Source: Adineta vaga (Eukaryota; Rotifera). From it: DNA of 64,000 nt. The position numbers and the translations under genes are program-made. Position 1 is the stretch's first letter. The number at the start of each line of letters is the position of its first letter. A model generated the notes under the pieces. It did no database searches. It was not told the origin of the DNA and saw nothing but the letters and a program-made list of their open reading frames with translations. This document shows, one piece after another, positions 9,711-20,179 of the stretch. The stretch covers positions 1,178,001 to 1,242,000 of the forward strand of contig CP075495.1 in assembly GCA_021613535.1 (NCBI GenBank). The letters are read 5' to 3'.

Positions 9711-12700
9711 TTAAAACGGTGTGATAATCTCACGAATATGGAATTTCATATTATTGATTAGACGTAAATTTTTCGGATTCATTTGTTGATATAAAGCTAA
9801 TGATTGTCGATAATTTTGTAGAGCTTTCGGTAGATTTCGTTGTTTATGATAAATTTTTCCAATAACTTCATATGTTTGACCTAATAGTAAATAATCATAT
9901 GGATTCTTTCTATATTGATAATGAAGCAATTGATGATAATATACTAAAGCTTGATTTGTATCTTGCTTTTCTAAAAATAAATTACCAATAATCATATAAA
10001 TTTGTTCTAACGTAAAGTCTTTGAAAGATAGATCTTTTTTCTCAATATGTGTTTTCAATAATGTATAAAAATACAGAATTGTTCGTTCTAAATGACGTTT
10101 TTCTGCATGAATAATTTTCAGATTGACTTTAGAATTGTGTGTTAAATTTCTATTTAAATAATTTGATGTTAAATCAAATGGATTTTTTCGTAGATATATT
10201 TTTCCAATTGTTTTATAAACATTGGTTATGAAAGGATGACCAAATGATTTTAATAATAATTGACAATCAACTAATTGATTAAAATAAATTAATGCTTTGT
10301 TATAATCTTGTTTTTGTAAATAAATTGATCCAATGATTTCGTATAATTCCGATAAAGATGGATCTTCAGGCATTTTTCTATTTAATTTTGTATCTAATAA
10401 TTTTAGAAGATACTCTAATGCTTTATCCGTATTTCGTTTTTCTAAATAAATGCTTCCTAAAATTTGATAAGTTTCAGTCAATGATGAATCAGTTGCTGAA
10501 CGAGTTTGCATTTGTTCTTTAAGATATTTTTCAAAATAATTTAATACTTGATCTAAATGTCGCTTTTCAAAATGAATATTATTAATATCATCATATTTAT
10601 TATTTGATGATTTATTGTTTAATTTATCATAGTATAAGAGAGTATCAGTAATACGTGATTTTTTTAAATATACTTTACCAATCATCATATAAATATTACG
10701 AATAATCGTTTCATCAAACGGTTTCTTTTGTAAATGACAATCAAGTAATCGATTATAATAAAGCAATGCTTCACTTAAAAGACGCTTTTTAAAATATATA
10801 TTACCAACTATTTGATATGTTTCAGCTAATGAAATATGTTCATAAAGTTTAGTTTGTAATTCATTTTGTAAATATTGAAGATAATAATTTAAACATTGAT
10901 CATTATCATTTCTCTCGAGATAAACATCACCAAGTGTTTTATAAGCTTGACTAAGTGATGGATCACCGAGTTTCTTTCGTGTTAATTCACTATCAAGAAC
11001 TTTATGAAAATAAACTAATGCTTGTTTGTAATCTTTCTTTTTTCGATGAGCATTTCCAATTGTGATATAAGTTATTGCAATAGATGGATGATTCCATTGA
11101 AGTGTTTTGGATTGATTTTCAAGTGATTTATAATAGTACGCTAAAGCTTTATCTAAATCACCTATTTTCAGATAGATATCACCAAAATGTCGATAAGTAT
11201 CTGCAAAATCTGAATGCGTATTTGGAAGAGAACTTAATTGTAAATGATGAGCTTTATTCATTAATTCCAAAGCTTTATCTTGATCATCCATTTCAGAATA
11301 CATCATTGCCATAGCAGAATAAGTATAACTAACATCAGGATGGTCAGCACCTAAAAGTTTGATTTGAGTTGCAATTGCTTTATCAAACATTTCGGATGCT
11401 CGATCTTTTCGATTGATTTTTGCAAAGATTTTTCCGATTTCAATGTATGTATTTGCAATCAAGGCATATGCTGTTGGTGGCTGATTTTCTAGAGCTTGCC
11501 GTAAATATTGCAAGGCAAGATAGTAATTTTCTAGTTGAAAATGAATTTGTGCTAATCCGGAATAAGTTGTTGATGGAATATTATTAACAGTTTCTAATGC
11601 TTTTTCATAGTATTGAAAAGCTAAGATATAATTATTGTCCATGGCATAAACTTTGGCTAAATCATTGTATGATTGAGAAATAAGTGGATGATCTTCTTCG
11701 TCGTTATCACAATTTTCTAATAGATAATCAAGTGTCTTATTTAAATGTTCTATAGCTAATTGATATTCTCCTTTTCTTTCATTAACTTGTGCAAGACCAT
11801 GATAACAATAAGCAAGTTCAATTGGATTCTCTGTTAATTTATTTTTTAATATCTTTTGATAAAAGTCTTCTGCTTGATCATATTTCATCATTTGAATAAA
11901 ATAAGTACCAAGTGCAATTAATTGATTTTGTCCTTCTAATTGATTTGCTAAATCTGATGTAAAATCTTTAACATCTGAATCATTTTGTGAACATAATGTT
12001 AAATTTGCAATCCAAAGTTTCAAATTTTTATCATAAGAGATTTGATCAAGATGGAAAATTGATCCAAACATAAACAAGATTTCTTCTTCATCAGAAAATG
12101 CACTTAAATGTCGAATATCTGCATATGATTTTGTTGGTGCATATAAATCAACAACAATTTCTAACAGTATTGATGTTAATTCATCATTAGGTGCTGGTCG
12201 ACTCGTAGCAAATTCAATAGCTTTTCCTCTATTTGTACTGGTAGATAAAAATGAATTCATTGAAATTAATTGCCCTTGAGTCGTTTTCAAACGATTCAGT
12301 TCATCTTTACTTATCAATTGTCCACGATAAACTTGAATTGTTGAAGCATCTTGTTCTTTCACAAATTGTTTATGTTCTTCACTCAATTGTACATCTAAAT
12401 CTTTGATAAAACTTCCAAATGGAATTATATCATCAATATTTTGTGTTCGTAAAGCTTTGTTAAGAATTTTATAAATACACGATTCTCGTGTATACCAATA
12501 GATAGCTTCTGATGAACAATAATTGGCATCGAATTCTTTCATTGTTTGTCGATCATTTTTATCATCAGGTTCAAAATAATTCGTCAATAAAGATTCTTCG
12601 AAAAAATCCGTATTTTTTCCTTCTAAGATTCTTTGAAGAAGAACTTGATAAAGAATAAATTCTCCATTCAATGAATTATGCATGCTTTGACTATCTTTCG

Positions 12701-12779
12701 ATGAATACACATTTGTACCCATCGTATCTGCACGGATATTGTGTTCACCACGATCTTTTTTACGTTCTACTTGGAGCAT
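9711..12779 (-). CDS. ADP-ribosyltransferase-TPR protein, copy 3
   Basis: One exon; ATG 12779-12777 gives 1022 residues, and a downstream Met (MGTNVYSSKDSQ) aligns with the conserved start block of copy 2. The ADP-ribosyltransferase domain has VYRGQ-type Arg at residue 152 (QVYRGQLIS), NSFLSTS at 179-181 and SDEEEILFMFG with an intact E-x-E (Glu231/Glu233). It is followed by about 16 TPR units to the C-terminus. Overall similarity to copy 2 is moderate except for an almost identical block over roughly 140 residues (DNA 10662-11076). Predicted soluble mono-ADP-ribosyltransferase with a TPR target-binding solenoid. No intron is seen in any of the three copies, in contrast to the ADP-ribosyltransferase-NHL gene further right. 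Confidence 0.86.
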   Translation of the reverse strand: MLQVERKKDRGEHNIRADTMGTNVYSSKDSQSMHNSLNGEFILYQVLLQRILEGKNTDFFEESLLTNYFEPDDKNDRQTMKEFDANYCSSEAIYWYTRESCIYKILNKALRTQNIDDIIPFGSFIKDLDVQLSEEHKQFVKEQDASTIQVYRGQLISKDELNRLKTTQGQLISMNSFLSTSTNRGKAIEFATSRPAPNDELTSILLEIVVDLYAPTKSYADIRHLSAFSDEEEILFMFGSIFHLDQISYDKNLKLWIANLTLCSQNDSDVKDFTSDLANQLEGQNQLIALGTYFIQMMKYDQAEDFYQKILKNKLTENPIELAYCYHGLAQVNERKGEYQLAIEHLNKTLDYLLENCDNDEEDHPLISQSYNDLAKVYAMDNNYILAFQYYEKALETVNNIPSTTYSGLAQIHFQLENYYLALQYLRQALENQPPTAYALIANTYIEIGKIFAKINRKDRASEMFDKAIATQIKLLGADHPDVSYTYSAMAMMYSEMDDQDKALELMNKAHHLQLSSLPNTHSDFADTYRHFGDIYLKIGDLDKALAYYYKSLENQSKTLQWNHPSIAITYITIGNAHRKKKDYKQALVYFHKVLDSELTRKKLGDPSLSQAYKTLGDVYLERNDNDQCLNYYLQYLQNELQTKLYEHISLAETYQIVGNIYFKKRLLSEALLYYNRLLDCHLQKKPFDETIIRNIYMMIGKVYLKKSRITDTLLYYDKLNNKSSNNKYDDINNIHFEKRHLDQVLNYFEKYLKEQMQTRSATDSSLTETYQILGSIYLEKRNTDKALEYLLKLLDTKLNRKMPEDPSLSELYEIIGSIYLQKQDYNKALIYFNQLVDCQLLLKSFGHPFITNVYKTIGKIYLRKNPFDLTSNYLNRNLTHNSKVNLKIIHAEKRHLERTILYFYTLLKTHIEKKDLSFKDFTLEQIYMIIGNLFLEKQDTNQALVYYHQLLHYQYRKNPYDYLLLGQTYEVIGKIYHKQRNLPKALQNYRQSLALYQQMNPKNLRLINNMKFHIREIITPF

Positions 12780-13935
12780 TTGGTTTGATTTCGTAGAAAA
12801 AAAATCTTTAAAAAAATGAAAGAATACTTTCACTCAGTCAGACATAACATTATGAGATATATGTATATATATACTCTACTCAACTGTAATGTTGGTATGC
12901 TTGTTAAAATTTCAATATCAATAAGTAGTATAGTCTACTTCTCAGAGAAAAGCATAATAATTTGAGATCATATCATCTATTCCTTAGTTTGGTCACGGAT
13001 GAATCATTGAAATATTCATTTGTCTTGCTACTTATGACACGTACTGGAAAAAGTACTTCTCTAATTATTTATTTTTACTGTATTGATTTGATGTACAAAG
13101 AGTACATTTATTCAATAAGGATAACTTACGAGTTTTCGAACATTAATTCACAAAAAGTTGCAGTTTAGTTCAATAAATAATATCCTATTTTCGACACAAA
13201 AACAAACCTACCTTGATCTAAACTCGAATCAATTCATTTAAACCGAAAAGTACAGTCTATATATTTAGTTTCTTGTCTTTTTTTATCATTATACATATGT
13301 AAATAATTGTCACGGTCGAACATTTGTTGTTAAATAACTTTTTGTAATTAAAGATAAAAAATCTATGATACACATTCTAGTTACGCATATGTTACAAAGA
13401 GAAAAAAACACGATCTTTTTTTTTCTTTTTCATTAGATGTCATAATTAGTTTTCTAAGGACAGATCTATTAAATAAAAAAAATGTATCAAGTATTTCCAA
13501 TGAAAATACGAAAATATACAAATCAAGGTTGTATTTAGTTTTACAATTTGATTTATGCCAGTGAAAGTTATTGAGTTCGTTTATTAACCTTGAGAGAAAA
13601 TCAATCTTGACTCATCAAGTGTAGATATCTGTCGTCATCATTATTCAAGTCAATGGAGACAAAAATAGGACACTATCATTATTATTCGTTTGATTTAATT
13701 GAATATACATATCCGTATCTATATCTTTCAGAAGTATTATTGTTAATCAAAGCAAAAAAAACGTTATTATAGCATATCATTCATCAGTAACTTGTCAACA
13801 TGAATCTTTATATAGGAGATTCGTGGGATAAGCTGGAGACGTTTTCTTTTCTTGCTTATATAGATATAGTACAAGAAATAAAGCATAAGCATTTGATAAT
13901 TATTTACTATATCGACGTACGAAAACAGATCAAAC
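12780..13935. other. Intergenic region between copy 3 and the 13.9 kb gene
   Basis: About 1.15 kb between divergently transcribed genes. It includes the TATA-like tract of copy 3 and the 5' flank of the plus-strand gene. Short open frames here have no protein-like pattern. Nothing else recognised. Confidence 0.5.
12857..12874 (-). promoter_or_regulatory. TATA-like alternating tract upstream of copy 3
   Basis: Alternating tract with core ATATGTATATATATAC about 80-95 bp upstream of the copy 3 ATG, matching the tract before copy 2 in sequence and distance. A candidate core promoter by comparison only. Confidence 0.35.
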
Positions 13936-14367
13936 ATGGGAATTTTGAAAGGAAAAGAAACTGCATTAGAACATATTGAAAAATCCAAATTGGCTTTTTT
14001 GGCAACATTATCCGAAGCTGAAAAGGGACCATCGACCAATACAATGCCACCCAAAGATCATTTCACAATCAAATTTGATAAAGCAACGATTAAGAATTTG
14101 AAAGGTCGTGTTTATGAAAATATGAAACAATATACATATGAACAAAGAGGTGAAAGTATTCCTGTATTTTTGAATAATACTGAAGGTGGTGATGGTCAAG
14201 CTGGTCTTATCAATCCCATCAAACCTGAAGCACCAAGTGTTGGCAAACAATATGTTGCGTGTATCTATGATGATTTGAAGATTGTTGATTGTCTTATAGA
14301 AATTGATTGGACTGAAACTGATGAATTAGTTAAAACAGCAAATGCTAGACGAAAATCTGTCGTTTAA
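13936..14367 (+). CDS. Unrecognised 143-residue soluble protein
   Basis: One exon from ATG 13936 to TAA at 14365-14367. The protein is hydrophilic, with no signal peptide or membrane segment. It has a Lys/Glu-rich start (GILKGKETALEHIEKSKLAFLATL), a central QRGESIPVFLNN, and a tail with DDLKIVDCLIEIDWTETDELVKTA. The even composition, the in-frame ATG in good context (ACATGG) and overlapping AATAAA signals at about 14440-14455 make it a credible gene. I do not recognise the family. It is divergent from copy 3 of the ADP-ribosyltransferase-TPR array and convergent with the dienelactone hydrolase gene. Confidence 0.6.
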   Translation: MGILKGKETALEHIEKSKLAFLATLSEAEKGPSTNTMPPKDHFTIKFDKATIKNLKGRVYENMKQYTYEQRGESIPVFLNNTEGGDGQAGLINPIKPEAPSVGKQYVACIYDDLKIVDCLIEIDWTETDELVKTANARRKSVV

Positions 14368-14606
14368 ACATTAGTTTTTTTTCTCTTTACTATCCTCTAA
14401 GCTTTTATTTTACCCTTTGCTTCGCTTTCATATGAATTTAATAAACAACAATAAACTTGATATGATATTTTATTCGAGGGCGTGTCAAATTAATGAAGGA
14501 CATTTATGCTGTCTTTCAATCTCTAATCATTTTTATGTATGAAGGTCATGTAAGAAGTTTTGTATACTATGTCTAGGACAAGAAGAAAAAAAAACGACGT
14601 TTCGAT

Positions 14607-15377
14607 TTAAATATTCTTTTTAAAAAATTCAATAGCATCTTGAATAGCTTTATGTTGTTGTTGATTGACTTGTTCAGAACCATCTGGTCGAACAACAAAA
14701 CCATGCACTGTACCGGGATATTCAATAAATTGACCAAGACCATTTGCTTTTAATTCTTTTTCGAATTCTTGTCGAAGATCAGATGTAAATAAACTATCAT
14801 TTTCAGCACATAAAAAGAGAATTGGTCGTTTGATTTGTGATGCTTCTTCTTTAACTAAAAATGATGGATGTCCAACAACGGCTGCTTTCACTGTTGAAGA
14901 TAATTCAGAATGTGTTATTAAATGAACAACTGCTTTTGCTCCATAACAAAACCCAATCACCTAAAATTCATTTAATACTCTAAAAAAAAGAAAATACAAA
15001 ATTTGACAGTTTACTTGAATTGATTCATAATGTCCTTTGATAGATGATATGAACTTTGCAATAGAAGCACATGCATCTGATGGAGGATGTTTTTCTAACC
15101 AACTAGGTAATACATCCCATAAATCTGGTACATCAGGATCGATAGGATCTCCATTGAAATAATCTGGAATAAGAACGGTTACTTGAGCACCTTGAGCAAA
15201 ACTATCAGCTACTTTTTGAACATTGATAAAAGAATTGCCGAACACATCCGTACAGATAACGATAGCTGATTTTCCTTCGCCTGTTTTGTATGTTTTTACG
15301 CCGGCAATTTCTTCAGTATGACCAAGCGCTTTATGAGTTTGTTTAGCACCAGGATCGACACAACATGGACTACTCAT
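14607..15377 (-). CDS. Dienelactone hydrolase family protein (CMBL-like)
   Basis: Two exons, 15377-15015 and 14960-14607, join through a 54-nt intron (GTAAAC...TTTTAG) to give 238 residues. It is an alpha/beta hydrolase of the dienelactone hydrolase/carboxymethylenebutenolidase family. The nucleophile elbow GFCYG places Cys126, AEND supplies Asp176 and GTVHGF supplies His207: the Cys-Asp-His triad typical of the family. The N-terminal Cys-Cys-x-Asp-Pro-Gly block and GVKTYKTG also fit animal and fungal homologues. Predicted cytosolic hydrolase of cyclic esters or lactones; the natural substrate is unknown. It is divergent from the oxygenase gene at 15665, about 290 bp apart, so the two may share a promoter region. 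Confidence 0.87.
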
Positions 15378-15664
15378 TTTTGTCGTTTCTCTTCTAAAAT
15401 ACTTTACTACAAACTTCGTATTTCGTACCGCGTGATGTTGAAGATTATAAATATAAATAAATATAGTCGTTCTCTTCTTCTTTTAGATGATTATTAACCA
15501 ATTAATTTTAAAACATTCTAGAGGACGCTCGAAATCTATATTTGATGTTCGTTATCAAAACGAACAGAACGAAAACGAAACAAAGAAAAGATAAAAACGT
15601 GTAGAATGTCATTTTGTTTTGATGTAATATAACGAACACATATTCATCTTCGATTGGAGAGAGA

Positions 15665-16684
15665 ATGTTTACACAAATTCCTCTGATTGATTTTGCTCCT
15701 TTTCTTCATGGCACCGATGAAGATCAGCAACGTGTCGCTGATCAAATTGGTAATGCTTGTCGTAATGTTGGTTTTTTCTATTTATCAAATCATGATGTAC
15801 CAGCATCATTAACTGAACGTGTTTATAAAGAAGCTGAACGATTTTTTTCACAATCAATTGAAGAAAAAATGAAATTATATATTGGATCATGTCCATGTGA
15901 AAATAATCGTGGTTATACACCTATGTTTGAAGAAAAATTAAGTTTAAAAGGTGATTTAAAAGAAGGATTTGATTTAGCGAGAGAATTACCAGTTGATGAT
16001 AAGGATCGAGTAGAACGTGGTGCAACTTTATATGGACCAAATTTTTGGCCAGAAAATCTTCCCGGTAAATATCGTTTTCAAATTAAATTGAGATGAAAAT
16101 CGGTTTGTTTAGGATTTCGTGAATGTGTTTATGATGAATATTATTTAACCATGGTTTCATTAGGTCATCGAGTTTTAGAAGCATTTGCTTTATCTCTTCA
16201 TTTACCTTTTGATTATTTCAAATCGATGTGTCAAAAACCTATGGTAACCATGCGTTTACTTCATTATCCACCACAACCTGTTGTATTGGATGAAGATCAA
16301 CTTGGTTGTGGAGCACATACGGACTATGAATGTTTTACACTTCTGTCACAATCCAATCATTCGGGCCTTCAAGTCTTAAATAATCAAGGTCAATGGATTG
16401 ATGCAACACCAATTCCAAATACGTTTGTTGTTAATATTGGTGATCTAATGCAACGATGGACGAATGATCAATTTAAATCAACAACTCATCGTGTTATTAA
16501 TACAAGTGGAACAGAACGTTATTCGATTCCAGTCTTTTTCGGACCTGATTTTTTTGCTGAAATTAAATCTTTAATTAAAGATCAAAAACCAAAATATGAA
16601 TCTGTTATTGCTGGAAAATATTTAATTGGACGATTTGATGATACCTATCAATATCGACAAACAACATCGTCTTCTACTACGTAA
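15665..16684 (+). CDS. 2-oxoglutarate/Fe(II) oxygenase (isopenicillin-N-synthase-like)
   Basis: Two exons, 15665-16064 and 16113-16684, with a 48-nt intron (GTAAAT...TTTAG), give 323 residues. The N-terminal DIOX_N-like region starts IPLIDFAPF and contains GFFYLSNHDV. The C-terminal jelly roll has the iron ligands in AHTDYE (His202, Asp204) and THRV (His259), and the 2-oxoglutarate-binding RYS motif at Arg269/Ser271. Members oxidise small molecules (flavonoids, gibberellins, penicillin precursors, fungal metabolites), so substrate cannot be inferred. Length and motif spacing are normal for the family. Fungal or plant-like affinity is possible but was not tested. Confidence 0.88.
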
Positions 16685-16952
16685 TTTTTGAAGAAAATAC
16701 ACAATTCGATTATTAATTTCATTTTCTCACTTCGTTTTTCTACGTGATCATCATGAAATGTTCTTTATAATATTTTGTGTCATATTATTGTGTGCCCTAT
16801 ACCTTGACTAAATTTTTCACATAAATTAAGATTAAGATCTGTACTAAAATTGAGAGAATAACACTTCAATTGAATTATAAAGGATTACACAATTTTCTTT
16901 CGAATCTTGATTAGAATTTGTTTTTAGCATGTAACAAAAACCAGTACTTAGT

Positions 16953-17579
16953 TCAACAGTTATAGTACTTCTTCGACTTCTGAACATCGAATGCCGTTAG
17001 TTTCTCACTTCCATCGGGATATTTCGGTACTAATGTTGGTTTACCATTCATAGAATAGGAGTAATCATACAGCATATTCATTGTAGTAAATCAATCAGCA
17101 CTATATTTATCAAATGCAAAACGAAACCCTAAAAGAAATCATTAATAGAGAAAACCTGTATCTTTGTAACTACGAAGAATTCACTCACGTGGTTCAATAT
17201 TTTCCATCACACCACCAAGAAACATACAATTTGGAGAAGCCATTATTACATCTTGACGTACCATAGGTAAATTACAATACGTACTTTGTCCATCGTCTGA
17301 TGTTAATTCGACATAATCACGATCGTTCTTAGTTGCTGGAAGAAATCGAATACAGGTTTTGGATTAACATTCTCGAATAGCTTCTGCAATTATTGCTCGA
17401 TCTTTCTTATTGTATCGTGAATCAATTACATAAGGTATAAGTGCGTTAGGTCATTTATATTGTGGATTTTTCGATACATTATTTGGAAACTCATCATGTA
17501 CATCTTCTGTTTGATTAGCTCCACGTTCAACATCTTCTGAAGTCAAATAAGGTGGAGGAGATTGCGATGATATGATAAT
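16953..17579 (-). pseudogene. Astacin-type metalloprotease pseudogene lacking its zinc site
   Basis: Read on the minus strand, 17579-17189 gives the start of an astacin catalytic domain: IPYVIDSRYN, AIIAEAIREC, SKTCIRF, DYVELTSDDG. After an apparent intron (GTGAGT...TTTTAG), 17128-16953 gives the end: FAFDKYSAD, LYDYSYS, NGKPTLVPKYPDG, DVQKSKKYYNC. Three codons are stops where the family has sense residues: before PNALIPYV, between REC and SKTC, and after KYSAD. The zinc-binding HExxHxxGxxH segment that should lie between these parts is absent; the sequence passes from CMFLGG to VMENIEP. This is therefore a dead, internally deleted copy of a secreted peptidase M12A. Family assignment is from motif order only. 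Confidence 0.75.
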
Positions 17580-19061
17580 ACTTTATGAAGATATAAAATT
17601 CGGGCAAACCTTCACTCGTATCTAACAGATTGTCTGTTCAGGCAGTTAGAACTAAAGTAAAAAGAAAATAATAGATTATTTTTGTCTCAAGAAGATGATT
17701 AAACTAACGTTGCCAATAGATAGCAGCGTATTTAATCATAAAAGTAAAGGCAGTGACATCTGGAAACTCAGCTGTGATATGGTATTGTCGTGCTTCGTTG
17801 CAAATCTATTTAATGATCTGAAATATTTTTAATCAACAATCTTCAGTTTGACACCTAATGATACTATTTATTGTACAATGGAAACGGATTCGTAAGACAG
17901 TCGATTTCATTTCCCTAAATCAAGGTTCATGAGTATCTACAAAGTCAAGAAAATAGTATCGACATAATGAAAGATTAGGAAAAATATGAACTAACTTGAT
18001 TTTTTATGTCATCTAGATTTATAATAGATCCATGGTATGATGAATAGAACATTTCGTTTGATGTATATTGCAGAAAGAAAGTATTGCTTCCTAAGTTTAT
18101 GAACTATTTACATTACTTTTCATAAAAACAAAAACTATGCTCATCAATACCTGAACTGCTAACAGCTTTAACTTTTAAGGAAACTAGATTTGAATACACA
18201 ACTATCATTTCTGTTAAGAGAAAAGCTGCTCCAGATTGATGATTGTGCTGTTCTGTGTAGATAAATAAAAAATAGAGAAGTACGCATTATAGTACTTCGA
18301 CAGAACTACAAATTACTTGATCTTTATTTTTTCATCATCATTTGACATGGAAATGTATGGATTAGATCGATCAATAGTAGTTGAGAGAGAACGAACCTCC
18401 AGCATATCGTTTTGTTCTCCTTGTAATACATTTATATCCTTCATTTATATACTTTGAGTTGTCACACTTCCTCAATTAAACGTTGAAAAAAAAACATCAG
18501 TAAACAAACTATTTTTACATGATTATACTCTTGTCTTTTATGAAGTAAGTAAACATCGTCATGCGATTAATCGATCTTGCTGTATTCGAATTTTTTCAAC
18601 GTATGACGAAAAGTGTATATACATAGGTGTATTACCTTTATTAAATGATGATTAATTCAATTATTAAAGATTGATTATGACAAGTAATGAGTACGAAAAG
18701 ATTATCCTATTCGTAGAAACTCAATGATTTCGTAGTAGAACCATTCTTTCTATTTATCAGTTTCATCAAGTTAATCAAAGATAATTTAATGTAAATGTTA
18801 TTTTATTGATCATTGAAATATGTACAAGAATCGATAAACAATCATGACTTTTGATTAAAATATTTTTATTCTTTGCCGAAAATATCGAAAAAAAATTTCA
18901 AATTATCGATTGATTTATATTTTAATCAGTCAGAACAAATTCAGCAAAATTCATTCATTCAACAATTTGGAGTTTTAAATTTAAAATATTTCATTTTAAC
19001 AAAAATTCATTAGAATTTAAGACGAGAAATGAAAGATTTTTGTTTTAATTCGATCGTTTTA
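17580..19061. other. Decay zone between astacin pseudogene and orphan NHL exon
   Basis: Mostly AT-rich and non-coding. Two minus-strand coding-like scraps are visible. One at about 17700-17815 reads ARQYHITAEFPDVTAFTFM and is followed by a GTTAGT donor-like site. One at 18445-18318 begins with ATG (MKDINVLQGEQNDMLEV) and ends near a GTAATT donor-like site. I could not join them in frame or identify them. They may be remnants of one broken multi-exon gene. Confidence 0.35.
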
Positions 19062-19528
19062 TCAAGAAATGATTTCAAACTTCTGAATTCGATTATTTGC
19101 CCAATCAGCAACATAAAGATTTCCTTCCAAATCAAATGATAAACCAGTGGGAAGACAAAGTTGATTTGGTTTATTACCATCTCCGTTTCCACCAACAACA
19201 ATTTCACCAACATTCCTTCCTTTACACCATCGCATTATTCGATGATTCAAACTATCTGATACATAGATTTGTCCCCATTGATCAACAAACAATTCCCTAG
19301 GACAATTCAATTGATTAAGATTATTTCCTTCACCATTTCCACCTGCAACAATTATTCCTTCTTTTGCATCTTTTTCCCATTTCATCACACGATCGTTCGA
19401 ACGATCAGATACATAAACCGATTGTTCATCATCAACAAAGATATAAGTAGAAAAATTGAGTTGATTTAATTGATCTCCTTTTTCATTTCCTTCAGCAACA
19501 GTAATTCCATTTTGTTTGAGTTTTGTTT
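19062..19528 (-). pseudogene. Orphan NHL-repeat exon A (truncated copy of the ADP-ribosyltransferase-NHL gene)
   Basis: An open exon of 155 codons begins after a CAG acceptor at 19529-19530 with ETKLKQNGITVA, the same splice site and first residues as exon 2 of the gene at 26373-28457. It encodes about three NHL beta-propeller units (YIFVDDEQSVYVSDR; LFVDQWGQIYVSDS; LSFDLEGNLYVADW) and ends with the same C-terminus, QKFEIIS. The three units between GDQLNQLN and YIFVDD in the other copy are missing. Upstream, 19620-19680 still resembles the intron of that gene, but no ADP-ribosyltransferase exon follows. I read it as a partial duplicate with an internal deletion and no 5' exon; expression from another 5' exon cannot be excluded. 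Confidence 0.7.
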
Positions 19529-20179
19529 CTGAAAAAAAGAAGAGAGAAGAGAAAAAATATTTTTTCCGAAAAGATGTCTGTTGATAAAAACTCAATTTCA
19601 ACCTTTGTTCGAAAATAGAAAGAAGAAATAATCTTTGAATTGAAGTTTTATCTGAAGATATAATTCGAGAAACTTAAGAAAAGATTTTAAGATTGAGCAT
19701 CGTCAGATGAAAACCATTTTGTATCAAATATTAAATTGTCATTTTAAATTCATTTGATTACTCGATGAATATATTAATAGGGATGTAAGTTATTAATGCT
19801 TCATATATGTGTCGTCAAACGTGTTACTTTGTTCAACTGATGTATTCGTGTAAATGCAAGATTTGCTGATAAATGTCCATTATTACTGATGAATTTTGTT
19901 TTCATTATTTACACATGAGTGGTTAAATCGTGCTAATAGAATTTTGATGAAAAGTCGTCAATAATTGAGGATTTAATGATAGAATTTTCGTTATTTGAAA
20001 TATGACAACTTCGCAGTCTAATTTCATTTTGGTTTTTAAGCCTTAACGAAAAAGATGACAAAATACTGATTACAAGTAGTTACGATTTCTTGTAAACTAA
20101 TTTTCAATTTAAATATTCTAGAATTTACACGAAATATCCTTGTTCAATTAATAAAATCTGTTTGTTATTCATAGTTGAA
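19529..20179. other. Non-coding stretch with relict intron similarity
   Basis: 19620-19680 is close to 27300-27350, the intron of the intact ADP-ribosyltransferase-NHL gene (shared string TTTGAATTGAAGTTTTATCT). The rest shows no gene. Confidence 0.55.

Noticed and set aside
12962-13168. Plus-strand 68-codon frame in the gap right of ADP-ribosyltransferase-TPR copy 3
   Set aside because: Random-looking composition and no ATG at its start.
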